Shown: in pieces, positions 55,481-64,000 of the stretch
Position numbering within the stretch: position 1 is the first letter of the stretch
Layout: every line of letters starts with the position of its first letter
Assembly: GCA_958299035.1 (NCBI GenBank)
Contig: CATQJL010000112.1
Coordinates: 6,852,109 to 6,916,108 of the forward strand
From: Cylicocyclus nassatus
Lineage: Eukaryota > Nematoda > Chromadorea > Rhabditida > Strongylidae
Length of the DNA stretch: 64,000 nt
Direction: 5' to 3'
Notes under the pieces: model-generated
Told to the model about the DNA's origin: nothing
Seen by the model: only the letters and a program-made list of their open reading frames with translations
The model's database searches: none
Position numbers and translations under genes: made by a program

Positions 55481-56983
55481 TCATTTTGCATGAAAATGCA
55501 ATTCATGGTTTTCATCAGCCAGCCATCAGTGCCGTATTCCATCTTGAACAACCTCTCAGCAGCTGCGTGCGCTGTCAAATCAAAGCCATAAGTAGTCTCA
55601 TCCTTATTTTCCAAAAACACATGCACCCTCAGTGTCCTATAGAACGACACTTGATGGCACAAATGACTAGTAGGCTAGTAGGCAGAAGGCTCTGCCTACT
55701 TGAATTTCATTATCATTTTCGCATGACCTTTAACATTGAGAAACTAATATATAGTCCCAACCACCTTCTGGCGACTCAGGCTCTTGGCACCTAGATGTAA
55801 CTCGAGGCCTCGAGGCCGAAACTAAGCGACGTATTATCCTACTGAGCTCTGACGTGCGACCGAAAGAACGATGAATAGATTATGTGATTTATCCTTATGA
55901 AAATACTCCACAATTAAAAATGGACAAGAATACTAAACCAAAGAAAGTTACTACTACTACTACTACTACTAAATAAAACACGGTACGAGGGCTTGTCCTA
56001 TGCTACCGATGCGCGTCTACAAGTAATCTCAAAATACATGAGGCTCCCGATGTTTCGCGCAACAAATCCACCGCGCAACGCCAAGGCCCTTAAACGACGG
56101 CACGTCCCCTCCGGCTCCCGTAGATGATTTCCAGCTTGACACACAATTTCGGCTAGTACTACGGCTCTGAATGCGCTAACAAAAAAGAATCCGTTTTTCC
56201 AGAAAACTTCCGTCTCAACTGCTCTTACAAAAAAGGACAGGAGCATGGCGGCTGAAACGTAATTCGAACGAGAAATTCAAAACCCATCAATAAGACGAAG
56301 GCGAACAAAGGCACCCAAGTGAGGAGCCGCAGCTTTATATAGCCGCCTGGCTGGCAACGAGCCAATTAAGGAGAGGTCCAGAAGCGATCGCGGCAACACG
56401 CGTCTCGGCTGCCAAAATCGTCGCCGGATAGCGCGGTAACCGATGCCCCCGGCCTTCGTACTTCGAAGCATACCTCCGATACATAGAGCCACGTACTCTG
56501 GTGACCTTCACTTTGAGCGTCATGATAGAACACAACCTTCACCTAGAGGGAAGTCATCCGGGGCGAAGCCCCGGATATCATGGCATAACTAATGACATAT
56601 CCATATAGGGAGAGATATGAATGAGGTAAACATAGTAGTGACATCCAAAAGATGCTCAAAAAACCGAAGGATTACGTATTTTGGCCCTTTTGCCAGAAAG
56701 ACTTTTATTCAAAAATTCAATGAGGAACTGGAGCGAAATTTCTCAATTAATCTTCCTCTAGACTTCGATTGAGCGTCGGAAGTTCATGAAAGCCGCTGGG
56801 GTTTAATAGAAACGAGAAACTGCGCTCAAATCTTGCGCAGAAGTCGTTACTTAAATGCTGGTCTATCTCGTTATGGAGTGATTTTCAAGACCCGCGACGT
56901 TGTCAGTGCTCCTGGACGTCTCATGAGGATCACAACGATATATAATGTTACAGGGTTTCGTTATGATTCCGCGGAGATCAATG
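55481..56983. other. Unassigned, partly GC-rich, with a TATA-like site
   Basis: Includes an ACT trinucleotide run near 55950. On the minus strand GGCTATATAAAGC near 56335 resembles a TATA box in a GC-rich stretch, and the frame 55998-56246 lies downstream of it. ATCCGGGGCGAAGCCCCGG at 56556 is a strong hairpin. It may be LTR-derived, but termini were not found. Confidence 0.35.
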
Positions 56984-57098
56984 ACCAGAGCCAAATGCCC
57001 CGCCAGCTCTGGTCTGTCTCCGCTGCTCGTCTGCGTCTCCGCGACTTGCGCGCTACCTCGCTACCCCAAAAGCGGGGCGCGGGGCATTTGGCTCTGGT
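56984..57098. mobile_element. Inverted-repeat MITE, 115 bp
   Basis: ACCAGAGCCAAATGCCCC and its exact complement bound a GC-rich 115-bp unit. No clear target duplication. Confidence 0.65.
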
Positions 57099-57135
57099 AC
57101 CCTTTTCTTCGTTGTTGGGGGCCCAATTTCGACAA

Positions 57136-58186
57136 TCTTATATATAAAGCTGAATGTCTGTTTGTCTGTATGTCTGTCTGTATGTATGTACGTATGTTCC
57201 GGATAGAAAATTCCATTTCTGAACCGATCCGGACCAAACTTGGCACACATACACTACGGGCCCCGGCGGGTGTCATAGGCTACTTTTTGTCATCGATCGA
57301 TATCGATTTTATCGATTTTTATCGATTTTTTGCTGAGTTCACCTACGGTTCTGGGAGTTGGCACAGGGGGGTAATCGAGCATGGGGATTCCGAATACAAT
57401 ATTGGTTTTCAGGATTATCTATTACTTTTATCGATTTTATCGATTTTTTGCAAAGTTTGAGCTAGGGGGCTGGGAGTTGGCACAGGGGGGTAATCCAGCA
57501 TGGGGATTCCGAATACAATATTGGTTTTCGGGATTATCGATTACTTTTATCGATTTTATCGACTTTTTTGCAAAGTTTGAGCTAGGGGGCTGGGAGTTGG
57601 CACAGGGGGGTAATCGAGCATGCTGATCATCCCCAAGGGGGGTGATCAGCATGCTCGATTACACCCTGTGCCAAATTCCAGCTCCCTAGCTCAAATTTTC
57701 AAAAAATCGATAAAATCGATAAAAGTAATGGACGATCTTGAAAACTAATATTGTATTCGTAATCAGCATGCTCGATTACTCCCTGTGCAAAATCCCAGCC
57801 TCGCATGTCAAAATTTACAAAAAATTGATAAAATCGATAAAAGTAATGGACGATCCTGAAAACTAATATTGTGTTCGTAATCAGCATGCTCGATTACCCC
57901 CTGTGCAAAATCCCAGCCTCGCATGTCAAAATTTACAAAAAATCGATAAAATCAATAAAAGTAATCGATAATTCTGAAAACTAATATTGTATTCGGAATC
58001 CCCATGCTCGATTACCCCCCTGTGCCAACTCCTAGCCCTGTAGGTGAACTCTGCAAAAAAATCGATAAAAATCGGTAAAATCGACATCGATCGATAACGA
58101 AAAGTGGACTGTGACACCCGCCGGGGCCCGAAGTGTATGTGTGCCAAGTTTGGTCCGGATACGGCGGAGCCGGGTAAGCCAGCTAG
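57136..58186 (+). mobile_element. Helitron H5 with internal inverted duplication
   Basis: 5' TCTTATATATAAAGCTGAAT after A, 3' GCCAGCTAG at 58186 before T. From about 57225 to 57640 the units run forward, and from about 57645 to 58160 they run backward as far as TTTGGTCCGGAT, where the sequence jumps to ACGGCGGAGCCGGG and the 3' end. The centre is GATCATCCCCAAGGGGGGTGATC. Confidence 0.7.
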
Positions 58187-59139
58187 TCTATATATAATAT
58201 TGAAGCTCTTGATCTCTATTTTCACGTAACAACGTCGCAAGACTCCTTTTTATGATTTAAACGAGAAATATAGGAAAAACGGAGTTTTCGAAAACCTCTT
58301 GTTTTTTCTTCAGTTCAACTGTTTTCACTCGGTTTTTTGGTGTATTCGATAGGTCTTGTTTCTGTCTACGATGTAGACAACGTCGCCGAGCTTACTTCTT
58401 TGCTTATGCCGGTTTTTTTTGTGAAAATTACCAAAAAGTGCGTTTTTCTTTACCTTGTTCTTTTTCAATGCTTTTGCAACGAATTTTCTCCAGCTTGGAC
58501 GTTTCTTGCTCAGAATGATGAGCGGAAGAGTCCAGACAACGTCGCAGGATACGAAACGACCATGCGGGGGTGAAAATTCAAAGGACGCGTCAAAAATCAG
58601 ATTGGCGTCGATGTGCAGCATAACTTTTCAGACATGTTTAACATGTTCAGTTCAGTTGTTGACAAATTTGCCTTCTTTCGGTCTCCCAACTACCGCCACA
58701 GCTAACGCTTTTTTTCAATTAGAAAAGAACTTTGTTTCTCTTGCCACCCAATTTAACCGGCAATTCTGAAGACAAAAATGTGCGTAGGAAACCACCAAGA
58801 TAAGTTTTTAAATTTGGTGGTGTGTTAGCCTCTGTTTTATATGAATTTTTCAAGTTTCCTGGTTAAATTCAGATCTCTAAATTTCCATCTATTTTTTTCT
58901 AAAACAACCTTCACTTTTTATAGGGCAAGAACTCAAACAACTATCACTTTCTAGGCTCTGTCTCTTGACTATCGAAGGTATGCTTCGAAGAGTGCCTTGC
59001 ATCGCGAGACGCGACACACCTTCTTCTCCAGAAATGTAAATGTAACAGATTTTCGCAACAGATTTTTTTTACCAAAACCAAGCCATGAACTATGTTTTTT
59101 GCTAGTTTGTGATATAGCGACGAACGCAAATTTTCATCG
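58187..59139. other. Unassigned; contains one coding-like frame
   Basis: See the frame at 58325-58621. The remainder is AT-rich spacer. Confidence 0.35.
58325..58621 (-). CDS. Unassigned 98-codon ORF, Lys-rich
   Basis: The minus-strand frame runs from ATG at 58621 to TGA at 58325. Composition looks protein-like: an N-terminal hydrophobic-acidic part (MLHIDANLIFDASFEF), a basic middle (WRKFVAKALKKNKVKKNALF) and a C-terminal GDVVYIVDRNKTYRI. An in-frame stop lies just upstream of the ATG, so it is a self-contained frame or one exon end. No domain recognised, no poly(A) signal or splice sites identified, and two plus-strand frames overlap it. It could be chance in AT-rich DNA. Confidence 0.2.
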   Translation of the reverse strand: MLHIDANLIFDASFEFSPPHGRFVSCDVVWTLPLIILSKKRPSWRKFVAKALKKNKVKKNALFGNFHKKNRHKQRSKLGDVVYIVDRNKTYRIHQKTE

Positions 59140-59600
59140 AATGAACGAATATCGAATAATTTTGAAAATTTTTGAAAATTTAATATTTTTGAAAATTTTT
59201 GAAAATTATCGAACGAATGAATAGCTGAATTTTGAGAAATTTCCAAATGAACGAATATTAGTCGATTTCCGATTTTTATTTTATTCGAATTCGAATATTC
59301 GAATACGGACACATTCCAAAAATCCAACTTTTGAATATTCCACAACCGAACTAGATCGAATGACTATCCGAATAAACGAACAACTGAAAAGCATCGAATA
59401 TCGAATGCAATAATAGTATTCGAATACTCGCATGCGATATTCAAATATTAATCGCAATAGTCGACTCGAATACTCGAACAAGGATTTCCGAAACTTCTCG
59501 AATATTCGTATAGATGAATAACTTTCTTTTGAAATTCCTCGCATATTCGAATACTAGGATAATACATTCTTTCGAGCTGTCGAATGAACGAAATATTCGA
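59140..59600. repeat. TTCGAA/ATTCGAAT-rich tract, second copy
   Basis: Irregular array of ATTCGAATA, GAACGAATA, TATTCGAAT and TTTGAAAATT words, similar to 8827-9116 but longer and more mixed. Confidence 0.7.
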
Positions 59601-59899
59601 ATAAAACAACACTCATCAGCCAGCCGATAGTATTATCAAACTGATTCTGGCATGTAGATGATTTCATGATGTGTTTCTTATCACACATGGTTGTTACATC
59701 TTACATATATTCGAATTCGAGAGCTTTTAGCTGAATTTTGATACTTAAATTATGTTTTATTAATAAAGCAGTCACCTTCGCTAGTTATCCTATTTAGGAA
59801 TGCAGCTGGGGTAACCAATTCTTCTAAGGTTTGGGATTTTCCGAATAGAAGATGATATCATAAGTGGGGGTTGAAAATGGGAAGGGGGAGTACGTATAG
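59601..59899. other. Spacer
   Basis: Nothing recognised. Confidence 0.35.
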
Positions 59900-60058
59900 C
59901 AGTGGCGTACCCAGATTTCCGCTTGGGGGGGGGGGACAAAAAAATTTTTTGGATGAAGGTGCGTGGCGGGTGCGTTAGCCACGCACTCCGAAAATTTACT
60001 TGAAATGCTTCCCAAGATTTTTGCATCGGGGCGCCCCCTCCTCCCCGGTACGCCACCG
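59900..60058 (-). mobile_element. hAT-like MITE, internally deleted copy
   Basis: Starts CAGTGGCGTACCCAG and ends CCCGGTACGCCACCG; 159 bp. Contains AAGGTGCGTGGCGGG and the G-run typical of the family, but lacks most of the centre. 8-bp flanks match poorly. Confidence 0.65.
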
Positions 60059-60180
60059 ACCTAGGTATTTTAGTGAATCCATTGTTCAGAGCGAGATGGC
60101 ACCACGCCTTTTGACGTGCCTGAACACGTAGGATGTAAGCAACGAGTACTCATAGCGGCAGAATGGTGATACTGCTAGGG
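60059..60180. other. Short spacer
   Basis: Nothing recognised. Confidence 0.35.
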
Positions 60181-60262
60181 TGCTCCGTAGTCTAGTGGCC
60201 TAGTGGTAGGCACTTCGCGTCGAGCAACGGAAGTTCGACTTCCGACCCAATCGGAGTGTTTT
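60181..60262 (+). repeat. tRNA-like sequence (SINE head or tRNA relic)
   Basis: The A-box-like TCTAGTGGCCTAGTGG is followed by CGGAA-GTTCGAC-TTCCG, a perfect 5-bp T-stem with a seven-base T-loop containing the B-box core. Outer CTCCG and CGGAG can pair as an acceptor stem, but extra bases before the 3' strand break the standard cloverleaf. More likely a SINE head or pseudo-tRNA. Confidence 0.4.
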
Positions 60263-60533
60263 GCGATGGAGCGTGTGGTAGCTCCTCAACAACCATAGCG
60301 GCTCCGCAAGTAGCAATACGAAACTCCGAGTTCTAGAAGCGAAACTCGGAATTAACTCTGTTTTTAACGCGCAGTTTTAAACTCGGAGATTCGGCCAGAT
60401 TACTACCGGCCCAGATTTGGATTAGCGTTGAATGTCGCATTTAGTGATATACAACTCCTCTTCTGCCGCCAACTTATATTGGTATCCTTTCCTTATTAGT
60501 AAACGGCTCAGCAGCTCTGCGATTACTGATCCT
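60263..60533. repeat. ACTCGGAGTT-type repeat and spacer
   Basis: 60310-60410 contains AACTCCGAG, AACTCGGAATTAACTCTG and CCAGATTACTACCGG, inverted relatives of 5025-5310. Confidence 0.4.
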
Positions 60534-60544
60534 TGTGACATTTT
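60534..60544. repeat. Target-site duplication, left
   Basis: TGTGACATTTT, repeated exactly at 63831-63841 just after the RTE tail. Confidence 0.85.
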
Positions 60545-60554
60545 TTCCCCCACG

Positions 60555-60620
60555 ATGGTTCGCCGCCTCAAAGTGGCGTGGGGTGGCCCTGGGTGTCAGC
60601 TACCTGCAGCCAGAGTTTAA
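60555..60620 (+). CDS. Possible short leader ORF of the RTE
   Basis: ATG at 60555 opens a 21-codon frame ([20 protein letters not shown]...) ending TAA at 60618. It begins 10 bp from the element's 5' end, in a different phase from the long frame. Some RTE elements have a very short first ORF, so this could be its equivalent or chance. Confidence 0.25.
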   Translation: MVRRLKVAWGGPGCQLPAARV

Positions 60621-60711
60621 CCTCTGGCTCCCGGACGCCCAGCAAAGAGCGAACCGGGTCAGCTTCCGCCGTCTGACTAATAGGTCGTTAGGCGGGTCCC
60701 CACTCCACATA

Positions 60712-63700
60712 ATGATGGTCAGCGATCGCCTGAATATGATAGGCCTGAGGAGGCCTGGTAAGCCGACTCAGTGCCGGGGAAAAAAATTTAAAACTCGAGC
60801 AGCAAGTAAAGGAATAAAGCCCTGTCATCAGACCCCGACTAAGGCGCCGGAAGGAAACAAGGCTGGTGGCAGGTTGCTCAGGGCGCCATTTGGATTGGAC
60901 AAAAACGGCACACCTGCGACGACCCGCCATGGAGACTGCTTCATGCTCTGCACTTACAACGCCAGAATAGTCTCCACAGACGCCGACCTTCACGCTCTTC
61001 TCCACGCCGCAGGGCACATCAAGTACCACGTCATCGCACTGCAGGAAACGAAGTCCAGGAAGCAAGACGTGCGACAGTTGAGCGATGGGAAACTCGTCAT
61101 TCGTGGTGAGAAAGTTCCGTCGCGGAACGTGGGAGGCGTCGGCTTTGTCGTCCACCCAACGATCGTCCATCTCGTCGATTCGCATGAGATCCTGTCTCCC
61201 CGACTGGCCATCCTTCGTCTCCACCCTCCACACCAGAAGACCATCAGCATCATCAACTGCTATTCTCCAACATCAGCAGCTGATGATTCGGAATTGGATG
61301 CTTTTTACGAGCATGTAGAGGAGGCCGTCCGCAACGAGAAGTCCTTCTACAAGTTTGTTGTGGGCGACTTTAACGCGAAAATCGGGATGAAACTAGAAGA
61401 GGAGTATAGGATCGGGAAATTTGGATTTGGGCTCCGGAATGATAACGGCAACTGTCTTATTGGGATCCTATCCGCCGCACGCCTGTTTCATGGAAACTCA
61501 CTTTTCATGAAGAAAGAACAACGACGATGGACGTGGGCGTCACCCAATGGAACGACACATGCGGAGATTGACCACATACTCACCAACCGAAGATGGTGCC
61601 TACTTGACGTATCGGTAGTGCCATCTTTCTGCAGTGGTTCTGATCACCGCCTCCTACGAGCGAAGGTACGATTCAGTCGAAAGCTGGAAAGGAAGATTTG
61701 CCATCGCAGCCCACGAAGGAAGGATGTCGTTTACGACGGTCAAAGGTTAGAGGAGCTCTTATCATGTTGTGAGTGGCCCATCGAGGAAGACCCAACGAAG
61801 GACTACGAGCTGCTTCTCAAAGGATTGGAAGCCTGTGGGTATTGCGCCTCAACAACTCGTGCAAGGAACTTGGATCGCATCTCAAGCACTACCAAGGAAT
61901 TGCTCGATAGAAGAAGATCCTTGAGGCTGGATCCGAATGCATCTCACCTCGAGCGGTTGGTGGCAAATACCAGCTGCAGAACGGCATTGCAGGAGGATCT
62001 ACGAAAGTACAGGCAAAGGAGGATTTTGGAAGCCGCTGAACAAAGACGAAGTCTGAAGAAATGCCGAAGGGACCTTTGCGAGTACCACATACCACTGGGA
62101 GCATTATTAAACGAAAATGGGATACCAACAACTTCCCGCCGAGAAATGGAATCGATCGCGAAGAGTTTCTACACCAACCTCTTCCGCTCATCAACACGCG
62201 TGCCAGACCCCGCTGTTCCCACTGGAGACACACCACCACGAATTCTTCCTGCTGAAGTACGCGTCGCGATCCAGACCATGAAGACGTCCACAGCTCCAGG
62301 ACCAGACCATCTTTCCGTGGACCTGCTAAGAGCTGGAGGACACTGTCTACACGAGATTCTGGCTGCGCACCTAACATCTTATCTCCAGAAGGAAAGGATT
62401 CCCGACCAATGGAGAACGTCAAGAACCGTTCTTCTCTTCAAGAAGGGCGAACGGGAAGATCTTCGAAACTATCGTCCGATATGCCTGTTGAGCGTGCTGT
62501 ATAAGCTTTTCACCAAGATCATTCTCACTCGCATCTCAAGGACACTGGATGAGGCCCAACCTCCGGAACAAGTTGGATTTCGCAAGGGATTCAGTTGCAT
62601 GGATCACATCCAGACGGTCTCGAGGGTCATAGAAGTTTGCCGGGAGTACTGATTACCTCTCGTCCTAACCTTCGTCGACTACGAGAAGGCATTTGACAGC
62701 GTCGAGTTCAACGCTATCCTGTCAGCGCTAGTCGATCAAGGAGTGGATCCGTCATATGTGAGGACATTAGCCAACTGCTACAAGGACTGCACTACAACGC
62801 TACAGCTGTTCCATCGCCCCCTGACCGTACCAATAGGGAAGGGGGTCCGACAAGGCGATACCATATCGCCTAAGCTGTTCATGGCGGCCTTGCAGTGGGT
62901 GATGAAATCACTGGACTGGAATGAGAGAGGTATACGAGTTGATGGGAGATTCCTCTCGAATCTTCGTTTCGCGGACGACATCGTTCACTTCTCGAGCAGT
63001 ATCAATGAAGCCGAGACGATGTTAAAGGAATTTAACGAAGTAGGGAAGACGATTGGACTGCGAATCAATCGGAAGAAGACCCAGTTCATGAAGAACGGCC
63101 TAATTGAGGATACGGAATTGAAGCTGGAAGGTTCCCCAATCACGGAGACCTCTTCTTACGTGTATCTAGGACGTTCAATGAACATGCAGAACGACTTGAA
63201 AGAAGAACTTAACAGAAGGCGAAGAGCAGCTTGGGCCGCTTACGGGCCTTTGAAAGAAGCCACCGACCAACTAACGGACCCTGCGCTCCGAGCTCATCTG
63301 TTCGATTCAACCGTTCTCCCAGCGCTCTGCTACGCAGCCGAGACGTGAGCTGACACTGCTGCCACGTCGAAAGCTCTTCGTACCACCCACAGAGCGATGG
63401 AGCGGAGTCTTCTGAAGTTTAACCGACGTACGCAACATCTTGCCGGACTTCGCAGTTCTGATTTAAGAAGTATGTCCCGTCTACGAGACCCAGTCGAGTA
63501 TGTTTCGAAGGTAAAGTACCGATGGGCCGGTCACATTGCAAGAAGAACAGACGACAGGTGGACGTTAAGAACGCTGGAATGGATCCCTCGCGATGTAAAA
63601 CGCCCTCGAGAAAGACCCCCCACCAGGTGGGCAGATGTGTTCGTGGAAAGGATGGACCAGCTGAAAAACCAGCTGGAAGCGAATTTTACACCTAGATCTC

Positions 63701-63798
63701 GTGATCTTCGCCACCAACGACCGATACGAACATCGTGGTTGACGCTTGCGAGGGATAGGAACGGATGGAAGCTGTGCTGCGGCCCGCACGACACGTGA
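60712..63798 (+). pseudogene. RTE endonuclease-reverse transcriptase with two premature stops
   Basis: Encodes the enzyme for target-primed insertion: an APE-type endonuclease nicks DNA and the RT copies element RNA. The same phase is kept throughout. ATG at 60712 is the first in phase inside the element, while 60943 (MLCTYNAR) directly starts the endonuclease. Endonuclease motifs: [19 protein letters not shown] (about 61360-61385), [16 protein letters not shown] (about 61530-61575), SGSDHRLL (about 61640). [13 protein letters not shown] (about 62290), [29 protein letters not shown] (62671-62700), GVRQGDTISP (about 62845), LRFADDIV (62965-62988), RINRKKTQFM. The C-terminus has WIPRDVKRPRERPPTRW. 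Stops are TGA at 62650-62652 (CGA in the minus-strand copy) and TGA at 63346-63348 (TGG in that copy), both single transitions. The first stop lies before RT motif A, so this copy is inactive. Confidence 0.9.
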
Positions 63799-63830
63799 GG
63801 ACGGGCCAACTAAGTAACTAAGTAAGTAAG

Positions 63831-63841
63831 TGTGACATTTT
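63831..63841. repeat. Target-site duplication, right
   Basis: Exact copy of 60534-60544. Confidence 0.85.
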
Positions 63842-64000
63842 AGTTCAGTGTTTGAATTTATAATAACTTTCATAAAAACTTTTCAAACTTAAAAAATTTC
63901 ACTGAGTGCTTTCTTTTCATGATTTTTTCTTACAAAATCTAGATTATTTGATGTTGAGTTAATATAAAACAGCAAACCAACCTACGGGGTAGAAGCCGCA
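63842..64000. other. Flanking AT-rich spacer
   Basis: No feature before the window end. Confidence 0.35.

Larger units (their letters stand above)
60545..63830 (+). mobile_element. RTE-clade non-LTR retrotransposon, near full length
   Basis: A 3.29-kb plus-strand element bounded by an exact 11-bp target duplication. It starts in a C-rich 5' leader, carries one long endonuclease-RT frame interrupted by two stops, has a very short 3' UTR and ends in a TAAGTAACTAAGTAAGTAAG-type tail rather than poly(A), as usual for RTE elements. The exact duplication and single-frame coding region imply recent insertion. The 5' 110 bp are absent from the minus-strand relative. Confidence 0.9.

Noticed and set aside
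56150..56545. An LTR retrotransposon promoter around the minus-strand TATATAAAG
   Set aside because: No matching TG/CA ends, direct repeats or retroviral-type coding region could be found, so it is kept only as a TATA-like site.
57136..58186. CRISPR array or simple satellite
   Set aside because: Repeats are imperfect, 120-125 bp, face each other, and sit between Helitron ends in an evidently eukaryotic context.
58480..58540. A fourth hammerhead (minus-strand CTGAGCAAGAAACGTCC)
   Set aside because: There is no room for stem II between the CTGA box and GAAAC.
1..64000. Bacterial contamination with phage or plasmid genes
   Set aside because: No dense coding, no ribosome-binding sites before frames, and clear metazoan-type transposons throughout.

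Overview
The window looks like repeat-rich, gene-poor DNA from a parasitic nematode, most likely a strongylid of the hookworm type. The main evidence is two RTE-clade retrotransposon copies whose endonuclease and reverse transcriptase wording resembles families abundant in hookworm genomes. It is supported by the density of short palindromic DNA transposons, Helitrons and Tc1/mariner ends, AT-rich spacers, and the absence of any operon-like coding density. The genus is an inference and was not tested.

Layout. 0-5.4 kb: one candidate terminal exon on the minus strand (1143-1370, with a poly(A) signal), several small inverted-repeat elements and a hAT-like MITE with an 8-bp target duplication. 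5.4-8.5 kb: a decayed RTE on the minus strand whose 5' segment is inverted (twin-priming structure). 8.8-12.5 kb: a TTCGAA-rich tract, then nested short transposons. 12.5-15.3 kb: essentially featureless. 15.4-17.7 kb: a large palindrome carrying two further palindromic elements at its apex. 18.2-25.7 kb: a hAT-like MITE, a Penelope-like RT remnant, two hammerhead-like motifs, a four-element Helitron nest and a candidate terminal exon. 26-34.4 kb: a foldback element, a 67-bp-arm hairpin, and a roughly 6-kb composite in which elements with GATAGGGGG termini, a mariner-like foldback and others are nested. 36.5-43.1 kb: another long CTCAGA element, two Helitrons, and repeats carrying a recurrent GTAGACCGTCGAC word. 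43-57 kb: mostly unassigned, with a solo LTR, a mariner remnant, MITEs and a decayed tandem array of about 123-bp units. 57-64 kb: a Helitron with an internal inverted duplication, a second TTCGAA tract, a tRNA-like sequence and a nearly intact RTE with two premature stops and an 11-bp target duplication.

No host gene can be confirmed end to end. What ties the window together is layered insertion. One family with CTCAGA(C/T)AATC termini makes 2-bp target duplications of any sequence and appears eight times in short and long forms. TA-duplicating elements sit in the loops of older palindromes at least three times. Three hammerhead-like motifs on the minus strand keep a paired stem I although its sequence changes. 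These three patterns are the best candidates for undescribed biology here.
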